From Mycolicibacterium hassiacum DSM 44199 (lineage in GTDB: Bacteria; Actinomycetota; Actinomycetes; Mycobacteriales; Mycobacteriaceae), in assembly GCF_900603025.1 (NCBI RefSeq), contig NZ_LR026975.1, positions 3,844,001 to 3,908,000 on the forward strand: a DNA stretch of 64,000 nucleotides, read 5' to 3'. Shown in pieces: positions 27,317 through 35,252 of the stretch. Under the pieces are notes generated by a model that saw only the letters and a program-made list of their open reading frames with translations, was not told the DNA's origin and searched no databases. Made by a program: the position numbers and the translations under genes. Each line of letters starts with the position of its first letter. Position 1 is the stretch's first letter.

Positions 27317-27948
27317 GCGATGCGGTGGTCGCCGCCACAACACCCGGTGGTGAACCCGGCACGCCCCCGCGCAACAAGCGCCAGGAGGAGACCTTCCGCA
27401 AGGTGCTCGCCGCGGGGATGGAGATGCTGCGCGAATCGTCCTACGCCGACCTGACGGTCCGCGCCGTCGCCGCCCGTGCCAAGGTCGCGCCGGCGACCGC
27501 CTACACCTACTTCTCCTCGAAGAACCATCTGATCGCCGAGGTCTATCTCGACCTCGTCAGGCAGGTGCCCTACTTCACCGACGTCAACGACAGCCGGTTG
27601 ACCCGGGTGGAGAAGACGTTGCGCGCCCTGGCTCTGACGGTCGCCGACGAACCGGAGGTGGCGGCCGCGTGCACCACGGCATTGCTGAGCGGCAACGACG
27701 ACGCCGTGCGCGGTGTCCGCGATCGCATCGGCGCGGAGATCCACCGCCGCATCCGCTCCGCACTCGGCCCGGACGCCGACCCCCGGACCCTGTCCGCGCT
27801 GGAGATGACCTTCTTCGGCGCGATGGTCCACGCCGGCACCGGCGCCTTCACCTACCACCAGATCGCCGACCGGCTCAGCTACGTGATCGGCCTGATCGTC
27901 GGAGAGGAAGCCTCCCGACCCGAATCCCCGCCGGAGAGAAAGTCATGA
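27310..27948 (+). CDS. TetR family regulator of the cyp123-cyp51 operon
   Basis: A 212-residue regulator. HTH at residues about 38-75: LTVRAVAARAKVAPATAYTY then FSSKNHLIAEVYLDL. GTG at 27310 is chosen from the leaderless -10; in-frame sequence upstream runs through the divergent ALDH promoter. The stop overlaps the cyp123 start in ATGA. It corresponds to Rv0767c. The two GGACA-N2-TGTCC palindromes, one at its own start and one in the ALDH promoter, suggest autoregulation and control of both operons; the ligand may be a sterol or fatty intermediate (inference). Confidence 0.9.
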   Translation: MSSDAVVAATTPGGEPGTPPRNKRQEETFRKVLAAGMEMLRESSYADLTVRAVAARAKVAPATAYTYFSSKNHLIAEVYLDLVRQVPYFTDVNDSRLTRVEKTLRALALTVADEPEVAAACTTALLSGNDDAVRGVRDRIGAEIHRRIRSALGPDADPRTLSALEMTFFGAMVHAGTGAFTYHQIADRLSYVIGLIVGEEASRPESPPERKS

Positions 27949-29183
27949 GCGTATCGACGAGTGGCCCCACCAGCGGCCCCGCCCGGGAAGTCCTGCTCGA
28001 CCCGTACGACTACGCGTTCCACGAGGACCCGTACCCGTTCTACAAGCGGCTGCGCGACGAGGCTCCCCTGTATCACAACGAAGAGCTCGGGTTCTGGGCG
28101 CTGTCGCGGCACGCCGACGTGCTCAAGGGTTTCCGCAACAGCACCAATCTGTCGAACAAGTACGGCGTCTCGCTGGACCCGGCCTCGCGTGGGCCCCACG
28201 CCAGCAAGACCATGTCGTTCTTGGCCATGGACGATCCGGAACACCTGCGGCTGCGCACGCTGGTGTCCAAGGGATTCACCCCGCGCCGGGTGCGGGAGCT
28301 CGAGCCGCGGGTGACCGAGATCGCGCTGCAGCACCTCGACACCATGCTGGCCAAGGCGCGCGACAACGAAACCGTCGACTACGTCGACGAATTCGCCGGC
28401 AAGCTGCCGATGGACGTGATCTCGGAGCTGATGGGCGTGCCGGAGCCCGACCGCGCGCAGCTGCGGGCGTGGGCCGATGCGGTGATGCACCGCGAGGAGG
28501 GGGTCACCGACGTGCCGCCGGCCGCGGTGGAGGCGTCGATCAACCTGATCGTCTACTACCAGGGCATGCTCGCCGAGCGGCGCAAGAAGCCGACCGACGA
28601 CCTGACCACCGCGCTGCTGGAGGCCGAGATCGACGGCGACAAGCTCACCGACGACGAGATCCTCGGCTTCATGTTCCTGATGGTCATCGCCGGCAACGAG
28701 ACCACGACGAAGCTGTTGGCCAACGCGATGTACTGGGGTTACCGCAATCCCGACCAGATCGCGCCGCTCTACACCGACCTGGACCGGGTTCCGCAGTGGG
28801 TGGAGGAGACGCTGCGCTACGACACCTCCAGCCAGATCCTGGCCCGCACCGTCGTCGGCGATCTCGTGCTCTACGACACCAAGATCCCCGAGGGCGACGT
28901 GGTGCTGCTGCTGCCCGGCTCCGCGCACCGCGACGAGCGCGTCTTCGACGAACCCGACCGCTATCTGGTCGGTCGTGAGATCGGTTCGAAGCTCATGAGT
29001 TTCGGCAGCGGCGCGCACTTCTGCCTGGGAGCGCACCTGGCCCGGATGGAGGCCCGGGTGGCGCTGACCGAACTGTTGAAGCGAATCCGCGGATACCAGG
29101 TCGACGAGGCCAACGCCGTCCGCGTCCACTCCAGCAATGTGCGCGGGTTCGCCCACCTGCCGATCACCGTGGAGGTCGCCTGA
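27945..29183 (+). CDS. cyp123: Cytochrome P450 CYP123
   Basis: A 412-residue P450: MVIAGNETTTKLLANAMYWG in helix I, ETLRYDTSSQ for ExxR, and MSFGSGAHFCLGAHLARME with heme ligand C360. Assigned to CYP123 by its place between the TetR gene and cyp51, as in M. tuberculosis (Rv0766c). Substrate is unknown. ATG overlaps the TetR stop by 4 bases and its stop overlaps the next SDR start by one base (TGATG), so translation is tightly coupled. The 3Fe-4S ferredoxin downstream is a plausible electron donor. Confidence 0.92.
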   Translation: MSVSTSGPTSGPAREVLLDPYDYAFHEDPYPFYKRLRDEAPLYHNEELGFWALSRHADVLKGFRNSTNLSNKYGVSLDPASRGPHASKTMSFLAMDDPEHLRLRTLVSKGFTPRRVRELEPRVTEIALQHLDTMLAKARDNETVDYVDEFAGKLPMDVISELMGVPEPDRAQLRAWADAVMHREEGVTDVPPAAVEASINLIVYYQGMLAERRKKPTDDLTTALLEAEIDGDKLTDDEILGFMFLMVIAGNETTTKLLANAMYWGYRNPDQIAPLYTDLDRVPQWVEETLRYDTSSQILARTVVGDLVLYDTKIPEGDVVLLLPGSAHRDERVFDEPDRYLVGREIGSKLMSFGSGAHFCLGAHLARMEARVALTELLKRIRGYQVDEANAVRVHSSNVRGFAHLPITVEVA

Positions 29184-29977
29184 TGCCCCGTTTCGATCCC
29201 CATCCCGACCGCCGACCGACCATCATCGCGGGCGCGTCATCGGGCATCGGCGAGGCCACCGCGTACCTGATGGCGTCCCGGGGTTTCCCGGTCGCACTCG
29301 GCGCCCGCCGTGTCGAGAAGCTCGACGAGATCGTCGCCAGGATCCGCGCCGACGGCGGCGAGGCGGTCGGGTTCCATCTCGATGTGACCGATCCCGATTC
29401 GGTGAAATCGTTTGTCGCGCAATCCGTCGACGCGCTGGGCGAGATCGAGGTGCTGGTCGCCGGCGCCGGTGACACGAACTTCGCCAAGCTCGCCGAGTCC
29501 AGCACCGAGGAGTTCGAGCAGCAGCTGCAGATCCACCTGGTCGGCGCCAACCGGCTGGCCACCGCGGTGCTGCCCGGCATGCTCGAGCGCCGCCGCGGCG
29601 ATCTGATCTTCGTCGGCTCCGATGTCGCGCTGCGCCAGCGCCCGCACATGGGCGCCTACGGCGCCGCCAAAGCCGGGCTGGTGGCGATGGTGAACAACCT
29701 GCAGATGGAACTCGAGGGCACCGGGGTGCGCGCCTCGATCGTCCACCCCGGGCCGACCAAGACCGGCATGGGCTGGAGCCTGCCGCCGGAGAAACTCGAG
29801 GCCGCCATCAACGACTGGGTCAAATGGGGGCAGGCGCGCCACGGTTACTTCCTGCGCGCCGCCGATCTGGCCCGTGCGATCACTTTCGTGGCCGAGACCC
29901 CGCGCGGCGGGTTCATCGCCCAGATGGAACTGCAACCGGAGGCGCCGATCGTCGACGCCCCGACCGAACGGCACTAA
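29183..29977 (+). CDS. Short-chain dehydrogenase/reductase of the cyp51 operon
   Basis: A 264-residue SDR. TIIAGASSGIGEATAYLM binds the cofactor; GARRVEKLDEI after strand 2, with arginines, favours NADP. Catalytic residues are in FVGSDVAL (Ser) and GAYGAAKAGL (Tyr and Lys). The strand-4 motif is VAGAGD instead of the usual NNAG. Start overlaps the cyp123 stop by one base. It matches Rv0765c. Given its location it may oxidise or reduce a P450 product. Confidence 0.9.
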   Translation: MPRFDPHPDRRPTIIAGASSGIGEATAYLMASRGFPVALGARRVEKLDEIVARIRADGGEAVGFHLDVTDPDSVKSFVAQSVDALGEIEVLVAGAGDTNFAKLAESSTEEFEQQLQIHLVGANRLATAVLPGMLERRRGDLIFVGSDVALRQRPHMGAYGAAKAGLVAMVNNLQMELEGTGVRASIVHPGPTKTGMGWSLPPEKLEAAINDWVKWGQARHGYFLRAADLARAITFVAETPRGGFIAQMELQPEAPIVDAPTERH

Positions 29978-29997
29978 CTCACGTATCCGGAGAGGTC

Positions 29998-31362
29998 ATG
30001 ACCACCCAGCAGCTCAAAGAGATACCGCGCGTTTCCGGCGGCGAGGAGGAACACGGTCACCTCGAGGAGTTCCGCACCGACCCGATCGGGTTGATGAAGC
30101 GGGTCCGCGAGGAATGCGGGGATGTGGGCTGGTTCCAGCTCGCCAACAAGAAGGTGATCCTGCTGACCGGGGCCGAGCCCAACGAGTTCTTCTTCCGCGC
30201 CGCCGACGAGGAACTCGATCAGGCCAAGGCCTATCCGTTCATGACGCCGATCTTCGGCAAGGGTGTCGTCTTCGACGCCAGCCCGGAGCGGCGCAAGGAG
30301 ATGCTGCACAACTCGGCGCTGCGCGGCGAACACATGAAAAGCCACGCCACCACGATCGAGGGCGAAGTCCGCAAGATGATCGCCGACTGGGGCGACGAAG
30401 GCGAGATCGACCTGCTGGACTTCTTCGCCGAGCTGACCATCTACACCTCGACCGCGTGCCTGATCGGGCTGAAGTTCCGCAATCAGCTCGACCGGCGCTT
30501 CGCCGAGTACTACCACCTGCTCGAACGCGGCACCGATCCGCTGTGCTACGTCGACCCGTACCTGCCGATCGAGAGCTTCCGGGTCCGCGACGAAGCCCGG
30601 GTGAAACTCGTTGCGCTGGTTCAGGACATCATCAACCAGCGGCTGGCCAACCCGCCGAAGAGCAAGGCCGACCGCGACATGCTCGACGTGCTGGTGTCGA
30701 TCAAGGACGAGCACGGCAACCCGCGGTTCTCGGCCGACGAGATCACCGGCATGTTCATCTCGCTGATGTTCGCCGGACACCACACCAGCTCGGGCACCTC
30801 GGCGTGGGTGCTCATCGAGCTGATGCGGCATCCGGAGATCTACGCCCAGGTGCAGGCCGAGCTCGACGAGCTCTACTCCGACGGGCAGCCGGTGAACTTC
30901 CACGCGCTGCGCCAGATCCCGAAGCTGGAGAACGTCCTCAAGGAGACGCTGCGGCTGCATCCGCCGCTGATCATCCTGATGCGGGTGTCCGAGGGCGAGT
31001 TCGAGGTCTCCGGCTACCCGATTCACAAGGGCGACTACGTCGCGGCGTCGCCGGCGGTGTCCTGCCGGATCCCGGAGAACTTCCCCGACCCGGACGAGTT
31101 CGACCCCGGCCGCTACGACAAACCACGCCAGGAGGATCTGGTCAACCGGTGGACCTGGATCCCGTTCGGCGCCGGCCGGCACCGCTGCGTGGGCGCGGCG
31201 TTCGCCCAGATGCAGATCAAGGCGATCTTCTCGGTTCTGTTGCGGGAGTACGAGTTCGAGATGGCTCAGCCGCCGGAGACCTACCGCAACGACCACTCGA
31301 AGATGGTCGTCCAGCTGCAGCGGCCGGCCAAGGCCCGCTACCGGCGGCGCGTCAAGGCGTAG
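29998..31362 (+). CDS. cyp51: Sterol 14-alpha-demethylase CYP51
   Basis: A 454-residue CYP51B1-type enzyme, which removes the 14-alpha methyl group of lanosterol-type sterols in three oxidations. The CYP51 signature lies in FRNQLDRRFAEYYHLLERGT, the I helix in SLMFAGHHTSSGTSAW (with the double-His of CYP51), ExxR in KETLRLHPP, and the heme ligand C397 in FGAGRHRCVGAAFA. ATG is preceded by GGAGAGGTC. M. tuberculosis CYP51 (Rv0764c) is the structural model of the family; its natural substrate in mycobacteria is still debated since they do not make sterols de novo in the usual way. The ferredoxin follows 9 bases later. Confidence 0.97.
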   Translation: MTTQQLKEIPRVSGGEEEHGHLEEFRTDPIGLMKRVREECGDVGWFQLANKKVILLTGAEPNEFFFRAADEELDQAKAYPFMTPIFGKGVVFDASPERRKEMLHNSALRGEHMKSHATTIEGEVRKMIADWGDEGEIDLLDFFAELTIYTSTACLIGLKFRNQLDRRFAEYYHLLERGTDPLCYVDPYLPIESFRVRDEARVKLVALVQDIINQRLANPPKSKADRDMLDVLVSIKDEHGNPRFSADEITGMFISLMFAGHHTSSGTSAWVLIELMRHPEIYAQVQAELDELYSDGQPVNFHALRQIPKLENVLKETLRLHPPLIILMRVSEGEFEVSGYPIHKGDYVAASPAVSCRIPENFPDPDEFDPGRYDKPRQEDLVNRWTWIPFGAGRHRCVGAAFAQMQIKAIFSVLLREYEFEMAQPPETYRNDHSKMVVQLQRPAKARYRRRVKA

Positions 31363-31581
<219 letters not shown>

Positions 31582-31584
31582 ACG

Positions 31585-32130
31585 ATGCCGTCGATTCCCC
31601 GCGACAAGCTCGACGACTGGGTTGAGCGTTGGTTGGAGGCCAACCGGGAGGCCGAACGCAAGGGCGACTGGCGGGGCCTGGCGGAGTTCTACGCCGATGA
31701 CGCCACCTACGGCTGGAACATCGGGCCCAAGGAGGACGTGATGTGCGTCGGCAAGGACGAGATCCGCGACATCGCGCTCGGCCTGGAGATGGAGGGCCTG
31801 GAGAACTGGGTCTACGAGTACCAGAAGGTGATCGTCGACGACCGGCAGGGCGAGATCGTCGGCTTCTGGAAGCAGATCGCCACCAAGTCCGACGGCACCC
31901 GCACCGAGATCTACGGCATCGGCGGCAGCTGGTTCCGGCTCAACGAGCAGCTGCTCATCGAGTGGCAGCGCGACTTCTTCGACTTCGGCCACGTCGCCAA
32001 GGGGTACGCCAGGCTGATGGAGTCCGGCGACCTCAGCGAGGGCATGAAGAAGCGCATCGAGCGCTCGCTGGCCGGCGAGAAGCTGCCCGGCTACTACCCG
32101 CTGGGGCAGGCCCCGGTCCCGCTGTGGTGA
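31585..32130 (+). CDS. NTF2-like/SnoaL-type protein of the cyp51 operon
   Basis: A 181-residue protein with the cone-shaped NTF2-like pattern: an N-terminal helix (WVERWLEANREAERKGDW), then FYADDATYGWNIG and strands ending DGTRTEIYGIGGSWFRL. The C-terminal tail (YARLMESGDLSEGMKKRIER) is extra and helical. NTF2-like proteins include isomerases and cyclases, but no catalytic residue can be named here. It is 3 bases after the ferredoxin and matches Rv0762c. Confidence 0.82.
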   Translation: MPSIPRDKLDDWVERWLEANREAERKGDWRGLAEFYADDATYGWNIGPKEDVMCVGKDEIRDIALGLEMEGLENWVYEYQKVIVDDRQGEIVGFWKQIATKSDGTRTEIYGIGGSWFRLNEQLLIEWQRDFFDFGHVAKGYARLMESGDLSEGMKKRIERSLAGEKLPGYYPLGQAPVPLW

Positions 32131-32190
32131 GCGCCGGGCCCGGCCAAGCAGTTGATTGGGGGTGGGTGTGACGCGCTTGACTACGACCTC

Positions 32191-32220
32191 TAGTCTGTGG
32201 GCACCGGACCAAACGGAAGG
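32191..32220 (+). promoter_or_regulatory. Possible internal promoter and ribosome site before the alcohol dehydrogenase
   Basis: The 99-bp gap is the largest inside this operon. TAGTCT (32191-32196) fits a -10. GGAAGG (32215-32220) lies 9 bases before the ATG at 32230. A matching -35 is not clear, so internal initiation is only suggested. Confidence 0.35.
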
Positions 32221-32229
32221 CGCACGCGT

Positions 32230-33357
32230 ATGAAGACCAAAGGTGCTCTGATCTGGGAGTTCAACCAGCCCTGGTCGGTCGAGGAGATCGAGATCGGCGA
32301 CCCGGTCAAGGACGAAGTCAAGATCCGGATGGAAACCGCCGGGATGTGCCACTCCGACCACCACCTGGTCACCGGTGGCATCCCGATGGGCGGCTTCCCG
32401 GTGCTCGGCGGCCATGAGGGCGCCGGCGTGGTGGTCGAGGTCGGCCCCGGGGTCGACGAGTTCGAGCCCGGCGACCACGTGGTGCTGTCGTTCATCCCGT
32501 CCTGCGGGCAGTGCCCGTCCTGCCAGGCCGGCCTGCGCAACCTGTGCGACCTGGGCGCGGGCCTGCTCAACGGCGCCGCGGTGTCCGACGGCACCTACCG
32601 CATCAAGGCGCGCGGCCAGAACGTCTACCCGATGACGCTGCTGGGCACGTTCTCGCCGTACATGGTCGTGCACAAGAGCTCGGTGGTGAAGATCGACAAG
32701 GACATCCCGTTCGAGGTGGCCTGCCTGGTCGGCTGCGGCGTCACCACCGGCTACGGCTCGGCGGTGCGCAGCGGCGACATCCGCCCCGGTGACGACGTCG
32801 CGATCGTCGGCTGCGGCGGTGTCGGCATCGGCGCGCTGCAGGGCGCGGTCAACGCGGGTGCGCGCTACATCTTCGCCATCGACCCGGTGGAGTGGAAGCG
32901 CGAGCAGGCGCTGAAGTTCGGCGCCACCCACGCCTACCCGGACGTGGACAGCGCGATGGCCGCCATCGCCGAGATCACCTGGGGCAAGATGGCCCAGAAG
33001 GTGATCGTCACCGTCGGTGAGCTCAAGGGCAAGGACATCGACGCGTATGTGAACCTGACCGCCAAGGGCGGTACCACGGTGCTTACCGCGATCGGCAGCC
33101 TGCTCGACACCGAGGTCAACCTCAACCTGTCGATGCTGACCCTGCTGCAGAAGCGGCTGCAGGGCACCATCTTCGGCGGCGGCAACCCGCACTTCGACAT
33201 CCCGCAGCTGCTGTCGATGTACAAGGCGGGCAAGCTCAACCTCGACGACATGGTCACCCGCCAGTACAAGCTCGAGCAGATCAACGAGGGCTACCAGGAC
33301 ATGCTCGAGGGTCGTAACATTCGCGGCATCATCCGCTACACCGAAGACGACTGGTGA
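32230..33357 (+). CDS. adhB: Zinc-dependent (NDMA-type) alcohol dehydrogenase
   Basis: A 375-residue medium-chain zinc ADH. Catalytic zinc ligands are C40 (GMCHSDHH) and H62 (LGGHEGAG); the structural zinc site is C92, C95, C98 and C106 (SCGQCPSCQAGLRNLC). VGCGGVGIGALQGAV binds NAD. The sequence resembles the mycofactocin-linked NDMA-dependent subgroup in which the cofactor is tightly held, so it may need an external electron acceptor (inference from the family). Matches Rv0761c. The next start lies 5 bases after its stop, or overlaps it if the GTG at 33354 is used. Confidence 0.92.
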   Translation: MKTKGALIWEFNQPWSVEEIEIGDPVKDEVKIRMETAGMCHSDHHLVTGGIPMGGFPVLGGHEGAGVVVEVGPGVDEFEPGDHVVLSFIPSCGQCPSCQAGLRNLCDLGAGLLNGAAVSDGTYRIKARGQNVYPMTLLGTFSPYMVVHKSSVVKIDKDIPFEVACLVGCGVTTGYGSAVRSGDIRPGDDVAIVGCGGVGIGALQGAVNAGARYIFAIDPVEWKREQALKFGATHAYPDVDSAMAAIAEITWGKMAQKVIVTVGELKGKDIDAYVNLTAKGGTTVLTAIGSLLDTEVNLNLSMLTLLQKRLQGTIFGGGNPHFDIPQLLSMYKAGKLNLDDMVTRQYKLEQINEGYQDMLEGRNIRGIIRYTEDDW

Positions 33358-33362
33358 TCGCC

Positions 33363-33806
33363 ATGACCAACAGCGCCACGGATACCGCCGAGATGACGCC
33401 CGCGCTCGCCGCGTCGCACAACTCCTGGCGGTGCGTGCAGGCCCGCGACAAGGAGGGCTGGTTGGCGCTGATGGCCGATGACATCGTCATCGAGGACCCC
33501 ATCGGCAAGTCGGTGACCAACCCGGACGGCAACGGGGTGCGGGGCAAGGAGGCGGTGGCGGCGTTCTTCGACGCCAACATCGCCGCCAACAACCTGCGCA
33601 TCACCTGCGAGGAGACGTTCCCGTCCAGCTCGCCGTACGAGGTGGCCCACATCCTGGTGCTGCGCAGCAGGTTCGACAACGGCATGACCAGCACGGTGCG
33701 CGGCGTGTTCACCTACAAGGTCAACGAGGCCGGGCTGCTGACCAACCTGCGCGGCTACTGGAACCTGGACGCCATGGAGTTCGGCCAGGTGGAGGCACGC
33801 GATTAG
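33363..33806 (+). CDS. Ketosteroid-isomerase-like (SnoaL/NTF2 fold) protein
   Basis: A 147-residue NTF2-fold protein: SHNSWRCVQARDKEGWLALM, ADDIVIEDPIGKSVTN and VRGVFTYKVNEAGLL. It is the orthologue of Rv0760c, whose structure resembles steroid delta-5-isomerase and which binds steroids. The ATG at 33363 is used to match that protein; a GTG at 33354 overlapping the adhB stop is possible. The last codons carry GGAGG, which serves the next gene, and the stop TAG overlaps that gene's unusual start. Confidence 0.88.
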   Translation: MTNSATDTAEMTPALAASHNSWRCVQARDKEGWLALMADDIVIEDPIGKSVTNPDGNGVRGKEAVAAFFDANIAANNLRITCEETFPSSSPYEVAHILVLRSRFDNGMTSTVRGVFTYKVNEAGLLTNLRGYWNLDAMEFGQVEARD

Positions 33807-34659
33807 CCGACCCCTGCGCGGCAAGGGTGCGGTCGTCGTCGGCGGATCCCGAGGTATCGGCCGCGCCGTTGCCGAGCTGCTCGCCGACCTGGGTGCCGGG
33901 GTGGTGGTCAACGGCCGCGACGCCGAGGCGGCACAGGCGGCCGCCGACGCGATCGACGGTGCCATCGCCCACCCCGGCTCGCCGGCCGATCCGGCCGTGG
34001 CCGATGCGCTGATCGACCGCTGCGCAACGGAGTTCGGCCGGATCGACATCCTGATCAACTGCGCGGGCACGCCGGGACTGGCGGCCGAGTCGATCCTGAG
34101 CGTGACGAGCGAGCTGTTCCGCGATCTGCTCGACGCGCACCTGCTCACCACATTCGAGACCTGCCGGGCGGCCGCCCCGCGGATGGTCGCCCAGGGCGGC
34201 GGCGCGATCGTCAACACGACTTCGTTCGCGTTCCTCGGCGACTACGGCGGAACCGGCTACCCGGCCGGCAAGGGCGGGGTGAACGGGTTGACGCTGGCCG
34301 TCGCCGCCGAACTCGCCGAGCACGGGGTGCGGGCGAACGTGGTGTGCCCGGGCGCGCGGACCCGGCTGTCCACCGGCCCGGAGTACGAGGCGCACATCGC
34401 CGAGCTGAACCGGCGCGGGCTGCTCGACGACGTCAGCACCCGGGCCGCCCTCGACGCTCCCCCGCCGGAGTACGTCGCGCCCACCTACGCGTATCTGGTC
34501 AGCGACCTGGCCCGCCACGTCACCGGCCAGATCTTAGTGGCCGCAGGCGGTTTCGTCGGCCGCTTCGACCGCCAGACCCCGTCGATCATCGGCTACCGCG
34601 ACCACCACGACAACCCGCCGTATTCGCTCGACGAACTGCATGCGCTGATCGGCGGCTGA
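33802..34659 (+). CDS. Short-chain dehydrogenase/reductase with a probable ATT start codon
   Basis: A 285-residue SDR. The Rossmann motif VVVGGSRGIGRAVAELL begins only 9 residues from the proposed start, INCAGTPG is the strand-4 motif and GYPAGKGG holds the catalytic Tyr and Lys. No ATG, GTG or TTG lies upstream of the Rossmann motif in this frame back to a stop at 33739. The ATT at 33802 overlaps the previous stop (ATTAG) and is preceded by GGAGG (33791-33795) with a 6-base spacer, the best ribosome site in this operon. The first conventional start, GTG at 33901, would delete the cofactor motif. Last gene of the cyp51 operon. Confidence 0.8.
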   Translation: MSRPLRGKGAVVVGGSRGIGRAVAELLADLGAGVVVNGRDAEAAQAAADAIDGAIAHPGSPADPAVADALIDRCATEFGRIDILINCAGTPGLAAESILSVTSELFRDLLDAHLLTTFETCRAAAPRMVAQGGGAIVNTTSFAFLGDYGGTGYPAGKGGVNGLTLAVAAELAEHGVRANVVCPGARTRLSTGPEYEAHIAELNRRGLLDDVSTRAALDAPPPEYVAPTYAYLVSDLARHVTGQILVAAGGFVGRFDRQTPSIIGYRDHHDNPPYSLDELHALIGG

Positions 34660-34671
34660 TCCACTGACCCG

Positions 34672-34727
34672 CGAACGTGAATCCGCTGCGGGAAACCGGC
34701 CCGGAACCCGCAGCGGCTTCACGTTCG
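34672..34727. terminator. Long hairpin after the cyp51 operon, probable terminator
   Basis: The 21-base arms at 34672-34692 and 34707-34727 pair with one mismatch around a 14-base loop (outer part CGAACGTGAA/TTCACGTTCG, inner part CCGCTGCGGG/CCCGCAGCGG). It starts 12 bases after the SDR stop and ends 41 bases before the leaderless -10 of the HIT gene. No U-tract is present. Confidence 0.6.
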
Positions 34728-34768
34728 GCGCGGCCGGCGGCCCTGGGGGCGTGACGATCCCCCGCCAC

Positions 34769-34774
34769 TAAGCT
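34769..34774 (+). promoter_or_regulatory. -10 of a predicted leaderless promoter for the HIT gene
   Basis: TAAGCT, seven bases before the ATG at 34782, fits TANNNT-N7-start. No Shine-Dalgarno sequence lies between. Confidence 0.45.
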
Positions 34775-34781
34775 CGACGCC

Positions 34782-35186
34782 ATGGCGTCGGTATTCACCA
34801 AGATCATCGACGGGGAACTGCCCGGCCGGTTCGTCTACGAGGACGACGAGGTCGTCGCGTTCCTGACGATCGCACCCATCACGCAGGGCCACACGCTGGT
34901 GGTGCCGCGGGCCGAGGTCGACCACTGGCAGGACGTCGACCCGGCGCTGCTCAACAAGGTGATGGGGGTGGCCCAGCTGATCGGCAAGGCCGTGGTGCGG
35001 GCGTTCAACGCCCAGCGCGCGGGGGTGATCATCGCCGGCTTGGAGGTCCCGCACCTGCACGTGCACGTCTTCCCCACCAACAACCTGTCGGACTTCGGAT
35101 TCGCCAACGCCGACCCGAACCCGTCACCGGAGTCGCTGGACGAGGCGCAGGCCAAGATCAAGGCCGCGCTCGCCGAGCTGCGCTGA
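34782..35186 (+). CDS. HIT family nucleotide-binding hydrolase (HINT-like)
   Basis: A 134-residue histidine-triad protein: [20 protein letters not shown] at the N-terminus and [10 protein letters not shown] with H91, H93 and H95. HINT-type enzymes cleave aminoacyl- or phosphoramidate-linked AMP through the central histidine. The protein is cytosolic. It has its own promoter after the terminator-like hairpin and matches Rv0759c. Confidence 0.93.
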   Translation: MASVFTKIIDGELPGRFVYEDDEVVAFLTIAPITQGHTLVVPRAEVDHWQDVDPALLNKVMGVAQLIGKAVVRAFNAQRAGVIIAGLEVPHLHVHVFPTNNLSDFGFANADPNPSPESLDEAQAKIKAALAELR

Positions 35187-35239
35187 TCACCGGGTTTGCC
35201 CGCGGACGACTTTCGGTGGGTGCGACGGCGGTATGCCCC

Positions 35240-35245
35240 TAGACT
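35240..35245 (+). promoter_or_regulatory. -10 of a predicted leaderless promoter for the decapeptide-repeat gene
   Basis: TAGACT, seven bases before the ATG at 35253, fits a mycobacterial leaderless start. No ribosome site intervenes. Confidence 0.45.
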
Positions 35246-35252
35246 TGGGCGC

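Noticed and set aside
33901..34659. GTG at 33901 as the start of the SDR, or calling the gene a pseudogene
   Set aside because: The GTG start would delete the cofactor-binding motif, and the frame is open with strong SDR sequence upstream to an ATT that has a good ribosome site.
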